Part shown: positions 20,106-28,726 of the stretch, piece after piece
Layout of the letters: each line of letters opens with the position of its first letter
How positions within the stretch are numbered: position 1 is the first letter of the stretch
NCBI RefSeq assembly: GCF_013149785.1
Contig: NZ_JABEZU010000001.1
Coordinates: 930,001 to 994,000 of the forward strand
Reading direction: 5' to 3'
DNA from: Isoptericola halotolerans
GTDB lineage: Bacteria; Actinomycetota; Actinomycetes; Actinomycetales; Cellulomonadaceae
Length of the DNA stretch: 64,000 nt
Position numbers and translations under genes: made by a program
Notes under the pieces: generated by a model
Databases searched by the model: none
What the model saw: the letters and a program-made list of their open reading frames with translations, nothing else
Told to the model about the DNA's origin: nothing

Positions 20106-20202
20106 GGCGTGACCGTAGCGGAGCACCGGCGGTCCGGCACCCTGGGAGCCGGCATGCCGGGGTTCCGTCGATGTCGGCGCCGGCGCCTAGGCTTGGTCCA
20201 CG

Positions 20203-22905
20203 ATGACCTCCCTCTTCGACAGCCTCTCGCTGCCCGGCTTCGACGCACCGCCGTCCGACGACACCGCCCGCCTGCCCCGCACCGCGCCGCGGTGGGACGA
20301 CGACGACGCCCCGGCGTGGGCGCAGCCCGCGGCGAAGGAGCGGGGCGACGCGCGCGGGTCCGCGGCGGACGCCGCGGTCGAGGCGCTGCTGGACGGCCTC
20401 AACCCGAACCAGCGTGCCGCCGTCGTGCACGCCGGGTCACCGCTGCTCATCGTCGCGGGAGCCGGCTCCGGGAAGACGCGGGTGCTCACCCACCGGATCG
20501 CCCACCTGCTGGCCACGCGCCGTGCGCACCCGGGTCAGATCCTGGCGATCACCTTCACGAACAAGGCCGCTGCGGAGATGCGCGAGCGCGTCGGTCAGCT
20601 CGTGGGCCCGGCGGCGAGCCGCATGTGGGTGTCGACCTTCCACTCGGCGTGCGTGCGGATCCTGCGCCGCGAGGCCACGACCCTCGGCCTGCGGTCCAGC
20701 TTTTCCATCTACGACGCCGCGGACTCCCAGCGGCTCATCACGCTGGTCTGCCGCGAGCTCGACCTGGACACGAAGAAGTACCCGGCGCGCTCGCTCGCGA
20801 ACAAGATCAGCGATCTGAAGAACGAGCTGATCGACCCCGAGACGTACGCCGAGCGGGCGGGCGGCGACGTGACGGCGGACGGGTGGCGGGAGCGGGCCCT
20901 GGCCGGCGGAGGCCTTGCCGACGCGGGGGCGGCGCAGTTCGACGCGGTGCTCGCCGACGTCTACCGCCGCTACCAGGCTCGACTGGCTCAGGCGAACGCG
21001 CTGGACTTCGACGACATCATCATGACCACGGTCAACCTGCTGCAGGCCTTCCCGGCCGTGGCGGAGCACTACCGACGCCGGTTCCGGCACGTCATGGTCG
21101 ACGAGTACCAGGACACGAACCACGCGCAGTACGTGCTGGTGCGCGAGCTGACCGGCGTCCCCGCGAGGAGCGAGCTCGCGAGCCCCGCGGGCGGGGCGCC
21201 CCGTGACACCGGCGTCGGTGGGCAGGACGACCCGGCCGGCCTCGACCCGGCCGAGCTCACCGTCGTGGGCGACGCGGACCAGTCGATCTACGCGTTCCGG
21301 GGTGCGACCATCCGCAACATCGTGGAGTTCGAGGAGGACTACCCGGACGCCACCACGATCCTGCTGGAGCAGAACTACCGCTCCACCCAGAACATCCTGA
21401 CGGCCGCCAACGAGGTCATCTCGCGCAACCCGGGTCGCAAGCCGAAGCGTCTGTGGACCGATGCCGGCGCCGGTGCGAAGATCGTCGGCTACGTCGCGGA
21501 CGACGAGCACCACGAGGCGCGTTTCGTCGCCCAGGAGATCGACCGGCTCGGTGACGACGAGGGCGTGCGGCCGGGCGACGTCGCGATCTTCTACCGCACG
21601 AACGCCCAGTCGCGGGCGTTGGAGGAGGTGCTGATCCGCGTCGGGCTGCCCTACAAGGTGGTCGGCGGTACGCGGTTCTACGAGCGCAAGGAGGTCAAGG
21701 ACGCCGTCGCCTACCTGCGGGCCCTGGCCAACCCCGACGACGACGTCAGCCTGCGCCGCGTGCTCAACGTGCCCAAGCGCGGGCTGGGGGACCGGGCGGA
21801 GTCGCTCGTCGCCGGGTTCGCGGCCGCCGAGCGCATCTCGTTCGGTGCGGCGCTGGACCGTGTCGACGAGATCCCTGGGATGACGACGCGTTCGCTCAAG
21901 CCGCTGCGGGTCTTCGCCGCGATGATGGGGGAGCTGCGCGCGCTCGTGGACGGCGGGGCCGCTCCGGCGGAGATCCTCGGTGCGGTGCTGGATCGCACCG
22001 GCTACCTGGCCGAGCTGCGCGCGAGCGACGACCCGCAGGACGCCTCGCGGGTCGAGAACCTGGCCGAGCTGCACGCGGTGGCCGCGGAGTTCGCGGAGCT
22101 GGATCCCGAGGGCGACCTCGCGGACTTCCTGGAGCGCGTGTCCCTGGTGGCCGACGCCGACCAGATCCCCGACGAGGACGTCGCCGACGGTGCCGCCGAG
22201 CACGAGCACGACGACGCCCCCGCCGTGGACCAGGGCGTGGTCACCCTGATGACCCTGCACACCGCCAAGGGCCTGGAGTTCCCCGTCGTGTTCCTCACGG
22301 GCATGGAGGACGGGACGTTCCCGCACATGCGCTCCCTGCACGACGACGCCGAGCTCGCGGAGGAGCGGCGCCTCGCCTACGTGGGGATCACGCGGGCACG
22401 CGAGCGGCTGTACATCTCGCGCGCGGGGACCCGCTCGGCCTGGGGGATGGCGAACGAGTTCCCACCCTCGCGGTTCCTCGACGAGATCCCCGCGGAGCTG
22501 TGGGACTGGCGGCGGGCCGAGTCCGCCACCCAGACGCTGCGCCGCGGCGGCTCCGCCTGGGGCGCGCCCGGCGGGGGGCGAGCCGGCGCGGGCCGTGGAG
22601 GATCGTCCGGCTCGACGGGTCAGACGGGGTCGTCCTGGGGCGAGCGGCGGGAGAAGACGGCCCGCACCGGCGCGCCGTCGGGAGCGTCGGATGGTGGTGT
22701 ACCGGGCTTCGGGTCGGCCACCCCGCGTCGGGACGCCGACATCCCGTCGCTGAGCCTGGGGGACAAGGTGACCCACGACGCCTACGGCCTCGGCACCGTC
22801 GTCTCGCTCGAGGGTGCGGGCCACAACGCGGTGGCGAAGATCGACTTCGGCGCGGACGGCACGAAGCGGCTGCTGCTGCGGTTCAGCCCGGTCACGAGGC
22901 TCTGA
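20203..22905 (+). CDS. pcrA: ATP-dependent DNA helicase PcrA/UvrD
   Basis: This 900-residue superfamily 1A helicase acts in repair and in clearing replication or transcription conflicts. Motifs in order are Walker A VAGAGSGKTRVLTHR (about 83-97), Ia ITFTNKAAAEMRERV, II MVDEYQDTN, III VVGDADQSIYAFRGA, IV LEQNYRST, V VTLMTLHTAKGLEFP and VI EERRLAYVGITRARERLY. The C-terminal Tudor-like PcrA tail (LGDKVTHDAYGLGTVV) is present. An insertion of about 35 residues rich in Ala/Gly/Pro lies between motifs II and III. The start is ATG 20203, with a TAGGCT box nine bases away. Confidence 0.97.
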   Translation: MTSLFDSLSLPGFDAPPSDDTARLPRTAPRWDDDDAPAWAQPAAKERGDARGSAADAAVEALLDGLNPNQRAAVVHAGSPLLIVAGAGSGKTRVLTHRIAHLLATRRAHPGQILAITFTNKAAAEMRERVGQLVGPAASRMWVSTFHSACVRILRREATTLGLRSSFSIYDAADSQRLITLVCRELDLDTKKYPARSLANKISDLKNELIDPETYAERAGGDVTADGWRERALAGGGLADAGAAQFDAVLADVYRRYQARLAQANALDFDDIIMTTVNLLQAFPAVAEHYRRRFRHVMVDEYQDTNHAQYVLVRELTGVPARSELASPAGGAPRDTGVGGQDDPAGLDPAELTVVGDADQSIYAFRGATIRNIVEFEEDYPDATTILLEQNYRSTQNILTAANEVISRNPGRKPKRLWTDAGAGAKIVGYVADDEHHEARFVAQEIDRLGDDEGVRPGDVAIFYRTNAQSRALEEVLIRVGLPYKVVGGTRFYERKEVKDAVAYLRALANPDDDVSLRRVLNVPKRGLGDRAESLVAGFAAAERISFGAALDRVDEIPGMTTRSLKPLRVFAAMMGELRALVDGGAAPAEILGAVLDRTGYLAELRASDDPQDASRVENLAELHAVAAEFAELDPEGDLADFLERVSLVADADQIPDEDVADGAAEHEHDDAPAVDQGVVTLMTLHTAKGLEFPVVFLTGMEDGTFPHMRSLHDDAELAEERRLAYVGITRARERLYISRAGTRSAWGMANEFPPSRFLDEIPAELWDWRRAESATQTLRRGGSAWGAPGGGRAGAGRGGSSGSTGQTGSSWGERREKTARTGAPSGASDGGVPGFGSATPRRDADIPSLSLGDKVTHDAYGLGTVVSLEGAGHNAVAKIDFGADGTKRLLLRFSPVTRL

Positions 22906-22910
22906 CGTCG

Positions 22911-23456
22911 TCAGGCGGCCCGGCGGTGGTCCTCGACCGCGGTGCGCAGCGAGACGACGTCGGTCCCGCCGGCGTCCAGCGCACGCTCGAGCGCCCGCCC
23001 GCCGGGGCAGTCGGCGCGCACGACCCCGAGCAGCACGTGGCCGCTGCCGATGGTCTTGTCACCGAGCCGCAGCGCCTCGCGCAGCGCCAGCTCGAGCGCC
23101 TTCTTCGCGTCGGGGGCGAACGGGAGGTGGCCCTTGCGGCCCCTGCGGCCGGCACGGTCGAGCGCCCCGCGACCGAACGTCGCGTCGGTCTGCTCGCGGA
23201 CGGCTGCGAGGTCGATGCCGACGGCGGCGAGCGCGGCGGCGTCGAGATCCCCGGTGGTGAGCTCGCGTCGGGTCGCCGCGGCGACGGCGTCCGGGTCGAG
23301 CCCGACGTCCCGCAGCGCCGTCGCCGCGGGTCCGGGGGCCTCGGCGAGAGCGACCACGAGGTGCCGCGTGTCGATCGTCGCGGTGCCGGTCTGGCGGGCG
23401 ACGAGCTGGGCGTCGACGACGGCCTCGCGCGCCCGCCTGCTGAACCTCTCGAACAT
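22911..23456 (-). CDS. Clp N-terminal-domain protein without ATPase
   Basis: The 181-residue protein consists of Clp-N repeats only. The first (about 1-75) opens with MFERFSRRAREAVVDAQLVARQ, as in ClpC. The second (about 105-175) holds FAPDAKKALELALREALRLGDKTIGSGHVLLGVV. A basic linker, RAGRRGRKG, joins them. No AAA+ module follows, so it may act as an adaptor or decoy for ClpC, as ClpS-like and ClpC-N proteins do (inference). ATG 23456 has a GGAGGTAG site that overlaps the stop of the upstream HTH gene, which makes the two a translationally linked pair. Confidence 0.88.
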   Translation of the reverse strand: MFERFSRRAREAVVDAQLVARQTGTATIDTRHLVVALAEAPGPAATALRDVGLDPDAVAAATRRELTTGDLDAAALAAVGIDLAAVREQTDATFGRGALDRAGRRGRKGHLPFAPDAKKALELALREALRLGDKTIGSGHVLLGVVRADCPGGRALERALDAGGTDVVSLRTAVEDHRRAA

Positions 23457-23458
23457 GT

Positions 23459-23662
23459 CTACCTCCGGTGCTTCTTGTTGACCGCCTGCTTGCTCACGCC
23501 GAGCTGGTCGGCGATCTCCTGCCAGGACCAGCCGAGCTCGCGGGCACGACCGACCTGGAGCGTCTCGAGCCGGTCGGCGAGCTCGCGCAGGGACCGCACG
23601 GCCCGCAGACCCTGGGTGGGGTCGTCGCCGGACGCCGAGGCGACGAGCATCTGTTCCGTCAT
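23459..23662 (-). CDS. Tiny HTH protein, putative autorepressor of the Clp-N operon
   Basis: A 67-residue protein is read from ATG 23662. The C-terminal half is a helix-turn-helix (about 42-66, ARELGWSWQEIADQLGVSKQAVNKKHRR). The N-terminal half holds an amphipathic helix (AVRSLRELADRLETLQVGRA) that could dimerise. It precedes the Clp-N gene by three bases. Two perfect inverted repeats of GTCAACC/GGTTGAC sit immediately before its start, and its size and position suggest it binds them to control its own operon. Confidence 0.87.
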   Translation of the reverse strand: MTEQMLVASASGDDPTQGLRAVRSLRELADRLETLQVGRARELGWSWQEIADQLGVSKQAVNKKHRR

Positions 23663-23664
23663 GT

Positions 23665-23708
23665 GTCAACCTTGGTTGACGGAGCGGCGGTTGTCAACCC
23701 TGGTTGAC
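23665..23708. promoter_or_regulatory. Tandem operators GTCAACC-N2-GGTTGAC
   Basis: Two 16-bp inverted repeats share perfect 7-bp arms: GTCAACCTTGGTTGAC at 23665-23680 and GTCAACCCTGGTTGAC at 23693-23708. They lie 28 bp centre to centre, close to an integral number of helical turns, so both would face the same side of DNA. On the minus strand, TTGACA inside the distal copy suits a -35 box, and the proximal copy would cover the -10 and start region of the HTH gene. This is a textbook arrangement for cooperative repression; the binder is inferred. Confidence 0.85.
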
Positions 23709-23797
23709 GACGTTCGACCCCGGGCGGACGCTGTGGAATGGGTCACGGTCCTCGCCGGAATCTCCCGCGGGCGTACCGTCGAGGAGGTCCGGAGGGC

Positions 23798-23830
23798 TAC
23801 TCTGGACAGGATGTCTTGACGTCGAGACAT
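23798..23830 (+). promoter_or_regulatory. sucCD promoter -10 with a 20-bp palindromic operator candidate
   Basis: A TACTCT -10 box lies at 23798-23803. It is followed at 23811-23830 by ATGTCTTGACGTCGAGACAT, a 20-bp inverted repeat with a single mismatched pair. The repeat would begin at about the transcription start, so a bound protein could block initiation or early elongation. The rest of the 5' leader to the sucC start is about 57 bases. No regulator gene is adjacent. Confidence 0.6.
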
Positions 23831-23886
23831 CGCTCAGGCCGGCCTCTGCCGACCCAGGGGCTCAACCGATGGAAGGACGCAGCAGG

Positions 23887-25056
23887 GTGGACCTGTTCGA
23901 ATACCAGGCGCGTGACATCTTCGAGAAGCACGGCGTGCCCGTGCTGGGCGGCGTCGTCGCGACGACGCCCGACGAGGCCCGCGAGGGCGCAGAGAAGCTC
24001 GGCGGCGGGACCGTGGTCGTCAAGGCCCAGGTCAAGACCGGTGGCCGCGGCAAGGCCGGGGGCGTGAAGCTGGCGCACTCGCCCGAGGAGGCTGCGCAGA
24101 AGGCCGAGGAGATCCTCGGCATGGACATCAAGGGCCACACCGTCCACCGCGTGATGGTGGCCGCCGGCGCGAAGATCGCCGAGGAGTTCTACTTCTCGGT
24201 GCTCCTGGACCGCTCCAACCGCAACTACCTGGCGATGTGCTCGGTCGAGGGCGGTATGGAGATCGAGCAGCTCGCCGTCGAGCGGCCCGAGGCGCTCGCC
24301 AAGGTCGCCGTCGACCCGATCGTGGGCATCGACGACGCCAAGGCGGCCGAGATCGTCGACGCGGCGGGCTTCGCCGAGGACCTCAAGGCTCCGGTGGCCG
24401 ACGCCATCCGCAAGCTCTGGACCGTCTTCACGGCCGAGGACGCCACCCTGGTCGAGGTGAACCCGCTGGTCCGCACCGAGGACGGCAAGATCATCGCCCT
24501 CGACGGCAAGGTCACCCTCGACGAGAACGCCTCCGAGGTCCGCCACCCGGACCACGAGGCGCTTGAGGACAAGGACGCCACGGACCCGCTCGAGGCCAAG
24601 GCCAAGGCGAACGGTCTCAACTACGTCAAGCTCGACGGTGAGGTCGGCATCATCGGCAACGGCGCGGGCCTCGTCATGAGCACCCTCGACGTGGTCGCCT
24701 ACGCCGGCGAGGCGCACGGCGGGGTCAAGCCTGCCAACTTCCTCGACATCGGTGGCGGCGCGAACTCGCAGGTCATGGCCAACGGCCTGGACGTCATCCT
24801 GCACGACCCGCAGGTCAAGTCGGTGTTCGTCAACGTCTTCGGCGGCATCACCGCCTGCGACGAGGTCGCCAAGGGCATCGTCGGCGCGCTGGAGATCCTC
24901 GGCGACGAGGCCACCAAGCCGCTCGTGGTCCGCCTGGACGGCAACAACGTGGCGCTCGGCCGCCAGATCCTGGCCGACGCGAACCACCCGCTCGTCACCC
25001 TCGCCGAGACCATGGACGGCGGCGCCGAGAAGGCCGCCGAGCTGGCCAACGCCTGA
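23887..25056 (+). CDS. sucC: Succinyl-CoA synthetase beta subunit
   Basis: SucC provides the nucleotide- and CoA-binding half of the TCA enzyme that interconverts succinyl-CoA and succinate with substrate-level phosphorylation. The protein of 389 residues begins [19 protein letters not shown] from GTG 23887, with AAGGA eleven bases upstream. This matches the family start better than the ATG at 23869 or earlier. ATP-grasp features are [12 protein letters not shown] (about 48-59), [12 protein letters not shown], and the C-terminal [13 protein letters not shown] and [16 protein letters not shown]. The length is standard, and it pairs with sucD 37 bases downstream. Confidence 0.97.
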   Translation: MDLFEYQARDIFEKHGVPVLGGVVATTPDEAREGAEKLGGGTVVVKAQVKTGGRGKAGGVKLAHSPEEAAQKAEEILGMDIKGHTVHRVMVAAGAKIAEEFYFSVLLDRSNRNYLAMCSVEGGMEIEQLAVERPEALAKVAVDPIVGIDDAKAAEIVDAAGFAEDLKAPVADAIRKLWTVFTAEDATLVEVNPLVRTEDGKIIALDGKVTLDENASEVRHPDHEALEDKDATDPLEAKAKANGLNYVKLDGEVGIIGNGAGLVMSTLDVVAYAGEAHGGVKPANFLDIGGGANSQVMANGLDVILHDPQVKSVFVNVFGGITACDEVAKGIVGALEILGDEATKPLVVRLDGNNVALGRQILADANHPLVTLAETMDGGAEKAAELANA

Positions 25057-25093
25057 CCGCCGCCGGACCTGAGAGAGCAGAGACAAGAACACC

Positions 25094-25990
25094 ATGTCGA
25101 TCTACCTGAACTCCGACTCCAAGATCATCGTCCAGGGCATCACCGGCGGGATGGGCGCCAAGCACACCGCCCTGATGCTCGACTCGGGCGCCCAGATCGT
25201 GGGCGGCGTCAACGCCCGCAAGGCCGGCACCACGGTCGAGCACGTCGACCAGCACGGGCACGACGTCGTGTTGCCCGTGTTCGGCACGGTCAAGGAGGCC
25301 ATGGCCGAGACCGGGGCGAACGTCTCCGTGCTGTTCGTGCCGCCGGCCTTCACCAAGGACGCGGCGATCGAGGCCGTCGACGCCGAGATGCCGCTCATCG
25401 TGGTCATCACCGAGGGGGTGCCCGTCCAGGACACCGCCGAGGTCTGGGCCTACCTGCAGGGCAAGAGCACCCGCATGATCGGGCCGAACTGCCCCGGCAT
25501 CATCACCCCGGGCGAGTCGCTCGCCGGCATCACGCCGCACACGATCACCGGCAAGGGCCCGGTGGGCCTGGTGTCGAAGTCCGGCACGCTGACCTACCAG
25601 ATGATGTACGAGCTGAAGGACTTCGGCTTCTCCACCGCCATCGGTATCGGCGGCGACCCGATCGTCGGCACGACGCACATCGACGCGCTCGAGGCGTTCG
25701 AGAACGACCCCGAGACCAAGGCGATCGTCATGATCGGCGAGATCGGTGGCGACGCCGAGGAGCGTGCCGCGGCCTACATCGCCGAGCACGTCACCAAGCC
25801 GGTCGTCGGCTACGTCGCGGGCTTCACCGCCCCCGAGGGCAAGACGATGGGCCACGCCGGCGCGATCGTGTCCGGCTCGGCCGGCACCGCGCAGGCGAAG
25901 AAGGAGGCCCTCGAGGCCGTCGGCGTCAAGGTCGGCAAGACGCCGTCCGAGACGGCCGAGCTCATGCGGGAGATCCTGCAGGGTCTCTGA
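25094..25990 (+). CDS. sucD: Succinyl-CoA synthetase alpha subunit
   Basis: SucD carries the phosphohistidine relay and the CoA-binding Rossmann domain. The 298-residue protein shows [14 protein letters not shown] near residue 13, the CoA site region [22 protein letters not shown] near 133, and the catalytic GHAGAIVSG, with the active His at residue 254. The start ATG 25094 is preceded by GAGAGCAGAG. It forms the sucCD operon, which ends at a strong hairpin 26 bases after the stop. Confidence 0.98.
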   Translation: MSIYLNSDSKIIVQGITGGMGAKHTALMLDSGAQIVGGVNARKAGTTVEHVDQHGHDVVLPVFGTVKEAMAETGANVSVLFVPPAFTKDAAIEAVDAEMPLIVVITEGVPVQDTAEVWAYLQGKSTRMIGPNCPGIITPGESLAGITPHTITGKGPVGLVSKSGTLTYQMMYELKDFGFSTAIGIGGDPIVGTTHIDALEAFENDPETKAIVMIGEIGGDAEERAAAYIAEHVTKPVVGYVAGFTAPEGKTMGHAGAIVSGSAGTAQAKKEALEAVGVKVGKTPSETAELMREILQGL

Positions 25991-26015
25991 GCGCCTTCTG
26001 AGCGGCTCGACGTCC

Positions 26016-26052
26016 ACGCCCGCCTCACCCGGTCCCCGGGTGAGGCGGGCGT
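26016..26052 (+). terminator. sucCD hairpin terminator
   Basis: A perfect 17-bp inverted repeat has arms ACGCCCGCCTCACCCGG (26016-26032) and CCGGGTGAGGCGGGCGT (26036-26052) around a three-base loop. It starts 26 bases after the sucD stop and separates sucCD from the DUF6350 gene. Confidence 0.85.
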
Positions 26053-26123
26053 CGTCGTCCCCGGACCACCAGGGCGCGGCGTGGGACGACGACGGCGCAG
26101 CACGGGCGGGGGACCATGAGGGC

Positions 26124-27377
26124 GTGAGCGCAGCATCCCGGACCGCAGCAACCCGTGTCGTCGAACCCCCGGTGCCGGGGCGGCTGCGGGAGCGCCTGGC
26201 CCTGGGGTCCAGCGGGGTGTGGGCCGCCGTGCAGTCCATCGGCCTGTCGTACACGGTGGTCACCCTGCTCGCCGTGGTCGCCGTGCTCGACGCCCCGTCG
26301 GCCTCGGGCGTCGATGGGGGGCTCGGGGCGGGTGTGGCGGTCGCCACGGGCCTGTGGCTGCTCGGGCACGGCGTCCCGCTGTCGGCGGCCGGGACGACGC
26401 TGACGATCGTGCCGCTGGGCATCACGGCGCTGGTGCTGTTCACCCTGCACGTGGCCGCCAAGAGGTCGGCCGTGCCGACCCTGCCCGCCTGGGTCGCCGG
26501 CACCGTCACCTACGCGGCAGCGACGACGGCTCTGGCGATCGCCCTGGACGTCGTCGGAGGGACGGCCGCGGCTCGCGGCGCCGTGGACGTGGCGGTGCAG
26601 GTGGGTGCCGCTGCGGTCGGTGGCCTCGTCGTCGGCGGTAGCGGGATCGCGCTCGGCATGTTCTCCGCACCGGACGGCCCGTTGCTGGCCGGGCTGGCGC
26701 CGCGGTGGAACCCCTACCTCCCCGACACCTTCCGGCTGGGCATGCGTGCCGCCGTCGTCGGGGTCGGCCTCCTGATGGGCCTGGGGGCTCTGCTGGCCGG
26801 CGTCTGGGCGGTGCTCGGCCGGGACACCGCCGCCGCCGTGGCGGCCGGCCTCGGCGCGGGCTGGCTCGGCACCGTGCTGCTCGGGCTGGCGCAGGCCGTG
26901 CTGATGCCGAACCTCGCCGTCTGGGCGGCTGCATGGCTCGCCGGCCCGGGGTTCGCCGTGGGGCAGGACAGCACCTTCTCCCCGACGCTCACGGAGTCCG
27001 GCCCGCTGCCGGCCGTGCCGCTGCTCGGGTACCTGCCCGGGGAGTCCTGGTCGACGCCGGTCGCTGCGTGGGCCCCGGCGCTGGTGGTGGCCTGCGGTGC
27101 GGTCGGTGGGTGGTTCGCCTGGCGCCGGCTCGAGCCGAGCCTCGTGCGGCCGCGTGACCTGCTGTGGGTCGTCGCCGGCGTCGTCGTGGTCGCGGGGGCG
27201 CTCACCGTGCTGCTGCAGTGGGCGGCCGGGGGTTCTGGGGGCGCCGGTGTCCTCGCCGTGGTCGGTGCCGACGTCTGGGTGACGGGTGCGTCGGTCGCGG
27301 CCGAGATCGCCGGCGGCGCGGCGGTCGTGCTCGGCGGGTACCTCCTCGTCGGGCGGTGGCGGGGCGACATAGGGTAG
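26124..27377 (+). CDS. DUF6350-family polytopic membrane protein
   Basis: A 417-residue, Ala/Gly/Val-rich protein with about ten transmembrane helices is read from GTG 26124. Family-typical segments include GLWLLGHGVPLSAAGTTLTIVPLG near residue 75 and WNPYLPDTFRLGMRA near 195. A TFSPTLTESGPLPAVPLLGYLPGE loop near 290 is also typical. In actinobacteria this family commonly lies between sucCD and purN-purH, exactly as here, but its function is unknown. Six bases separate it from purN. Confidence 0.83.
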   Translation: MSAASRTAATRVVEPPVPGRLRERLALGSSGVWAAVQSIGLSYTVVTLLAVVAVLDAPSASGVDGGLGAGVAVATGLWLLGHGVPLSAAGTTLTIVPLGITALVLFTLHVAAKRSAVPTLPAWVAGTVTYAAATTALAIALDVVGGTAAARGAVDVAVQVGAAAVGGLVVGGSGIALGMFSAPDGPLLAGLAPRWNPYLPDTFRLGMRAAVVGVGLLMGLGALLAGVWAVLGRDTAAAVAAGLGAGWLGTVLLGLAQAVLMPNLAVWAAAWLAGPGFAVGQDSTFSPTLTESGPLPAVPLLGYLPGESWSTPVAAWAPALVVACGAVGGWFAWRRLEPSLVRPRDLLWVVAGVVVVAGALTVLLQWAAGGSGGAGVLAVVGADVWVTGASVAAEIAGGAAVVLGGYLLVGRWRGDIG

Positions 27378-27382
27378 GGGCC

Positions 27383-28027
27383 GTGCAGACCCCTTCCGGC
27401 CACCTCGTCGAACCGGCGACCGGTGCGCGTCTTGTCGTCCTGGCCTCCGGCGGAGGCTCGAACCTGGCCGCGCTGCTGGCCTCGCACGGCGACCCCGCCT
27501 ACGGGGCGCGCGTCGTCGGCGTGGTCTCCGACAAGCCCGGTGCCGGGGCGCTGGACCTCGCGCGGCAGGCAGGTGTGCCGTCGGTGGTGGTCGAGCCCGC
27601 CGACTTCGCCGACCGGGACGCATGGAACGACGGGCTGGCGGAGGCCGTCGAGGTGTTCCAGCCGCACTACGTCGTGCTGGCGGGATTCATGCGGATCCTC
27701 GCGCCGTCGTTCCTCGACCGGTTCGCCGGACGGGTCGTCAACACCCATCCTGCCCTGCTGCCGTCGTTCCCGGGGGCCCATGGCGTGCGCGACGCCCTGG
27801 CGTACGGCGTGCAGGTCACCGGGTGCACGGTCCATGTCGTGGACCACGGGGTCGACACCGGCCCGATCATCGCGCAGACGGCGGTACCGGTGCTCGACGG
27901 CGACGACGAGGAGACGCTGCACGAGCGGATCAAGGTCGCCGAGCGGTCGCTGCTCGTGGAGACCGTCGGCCGTGTGGCCCGCGAGGGTCTACGGGTCGAC
28001 GGCCGCCGTGTCGTCGTCGGCGGCTGA
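27383..28027 (+). CDS. purN: Phosphoribosylglycinamide formyltransferase
   Basis: PurN transfers the formyl group of 10-formyl-THF to GAR in de novo purine synthesis. The 214-residue enzyme has the phosphate-binding GGGSNLAALL (about 30) and the catalytic triad: Asn120 and His122 in VVNTHPALLPSFPG, Asp158 in HVVDHGVDTGPII. GTG 27383 lies seven bases after TAGGGT (27370-27375), so it may have its own leaderless promoter inside the end of the DUF6350 gene. Residues 1-15 are an extension. purH, its usual neighbour, is displaced 3.9 kb downstream. Confidence 0.96.
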   Translation: MQTPSGHLVEPATGARLVVLASGGGSNLAALLASHGDPAYGARVVGVVSDKPGAGALDLARQAGVPSVVVEPADFADRDAWNDGLAEAVEVFQPHYVVLAGFMRILAPSFLDRFAGRVVNTHPALLPSFPGAHGVRDALAYGVQVTGCTVHVVDHGVDTGPIIAQTAVPVLDGDDEETLHERIKVAERSLLVETVGRVAREGLRVDGRRVVVGG

Positions 28028-28066
28028 CCGGACCGAGGTGCGCCGGCCGGGGCGGGTGCGCCGTCG

Positions 28067-28654
28067 TCAGGTCCGGGTCGTCGGGGCCCCGTCCGCGTCC
28101 TGCTCCTGGCGCGGGCCGAGCGCCAGGAGGAGCTGGTAGACCTCCCGTGCCTCGGAGGGTTCGGCGCGGGCGGTCTCGAAGACGCGGTCGGTCCATCGCT
28201 TCTGCAGGTCGACGAGCTCCTCGGAGAACCGCTGCGCCTCCTCGGCGGTGAGCGGCAGGTTGTTGAGCACCAGCAGACGCTGACGGCCGTCCTCGTCCGG
28301 GCGTCGCCCCGTGGACGCGCGGCCGATGAGCTCCTGCAGCCACGCCGTCGCGGGCCGCAGCGCCTGGTCTGCCGCGCCAGGGGTCTCCGGGTCCACCTGG
28401 TACGAGGAGGCGACGTTCCGCCAGACGCGGTCCCGCTTGTCCCGGGCGTGCTCCGGGGCCTCGACGACCATGCCTGCCCTCGCCAGCGTGCGCAGGTGGA
28501 AGCTGACCGAGTTGGCCGGTTCGGAGATGGCCGCTGCGAGGTCGGCAGCACGCGCGTGGCCGGAGACGGCGAGCTGCAGGAGGATGCGCTGCCGCACGGG
28601 GTGGGCGATGGCCTTCAGCGCCTCGGGGCTCTGCACCAGGAAGGTCTCGTCCAT
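28067..28654 (-). CDS. ArsR-type HTH regulator of the adjacent MFS gene
   Basis: This 195-residue regulator has an ArsR-like winged helix at about 10-90: SPEALKAIAHPVRQRILLQLAV, then ISEPANSVSFHLRTLARAGMVVEAPE. A C-terminal helical domain (LPLTAEEAQRFSEELVDLQKRW) may bind a ligand. There is no cysteine metal-site cluster, so metal sensing is unlikely. ATG 28654 sits six bases after TAGCAT on the minus strand, again leaderless. It is divergent from an MFS exporter and shares a 72-base intergenic region full of TTGCGCA repeats, its probable operators. Confidence 0.9.
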   Translation of the reverse strand: MDETFLVQSPEALKAIAHPVRQRILLQLAVSGHARAADLAAAISEPANSVSFHLRTLARAGMVVEAPEHARDKRDRVWRNVASSYQVDPETPGAADQALRPATAWLQELIGRASTGRRPDEDGRQRLLVLNNLPLTAEEAQRFSEELVDLQKRWTDRVFETARAEPSEAREVYQLLLALGPRQEQDADGAPTTRT

Positions 28655-28660
28655 GTCCGG

Positions 28661-28719
28661 ATGCTAGCAAGAAACACTGCGCAACAGATCTTGCGCAGTA
28701 GATATTGCGCAACTAGTGT
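28661..28719. promoter_or_regulatory. Divergent promoters with TTGCGCA operator array
   Basis: The minus-strand -10 TAGCAT (plus 28661-28666) serves the ArsR gene and TAGTGT (28714-28719) serves the MFS gene. Between them lie CTGCGCAA-N6-TTGCGCAG (28677-28698), a perfect 8-bp-arm inverted repeat, and the self-complementary TTGCGCAA (28705-28712). A weaker half site, GTTGCG, follows at about 28718. The spacing allows one repressor to cover both promoters. Confidence 0.8.
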
Positions 28720-28726
28720 TGCGGGC

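Noticed and set aside
18061-20430. A 789-codon minus-strand frame overlapping the DUF389 gene
   Set aside because: Arg/Gly/Ala-rich shadow; the DUF389 frame has transmembrane pattern and a promoter-placed start.
23704-23886. N-terminal extension of sucC from earlier in-frame starts
   Set aside because: SucC proteins begin at the (M/V)DLFEYQ segment; the extension covers the promoter and a palindromic operator candidate.
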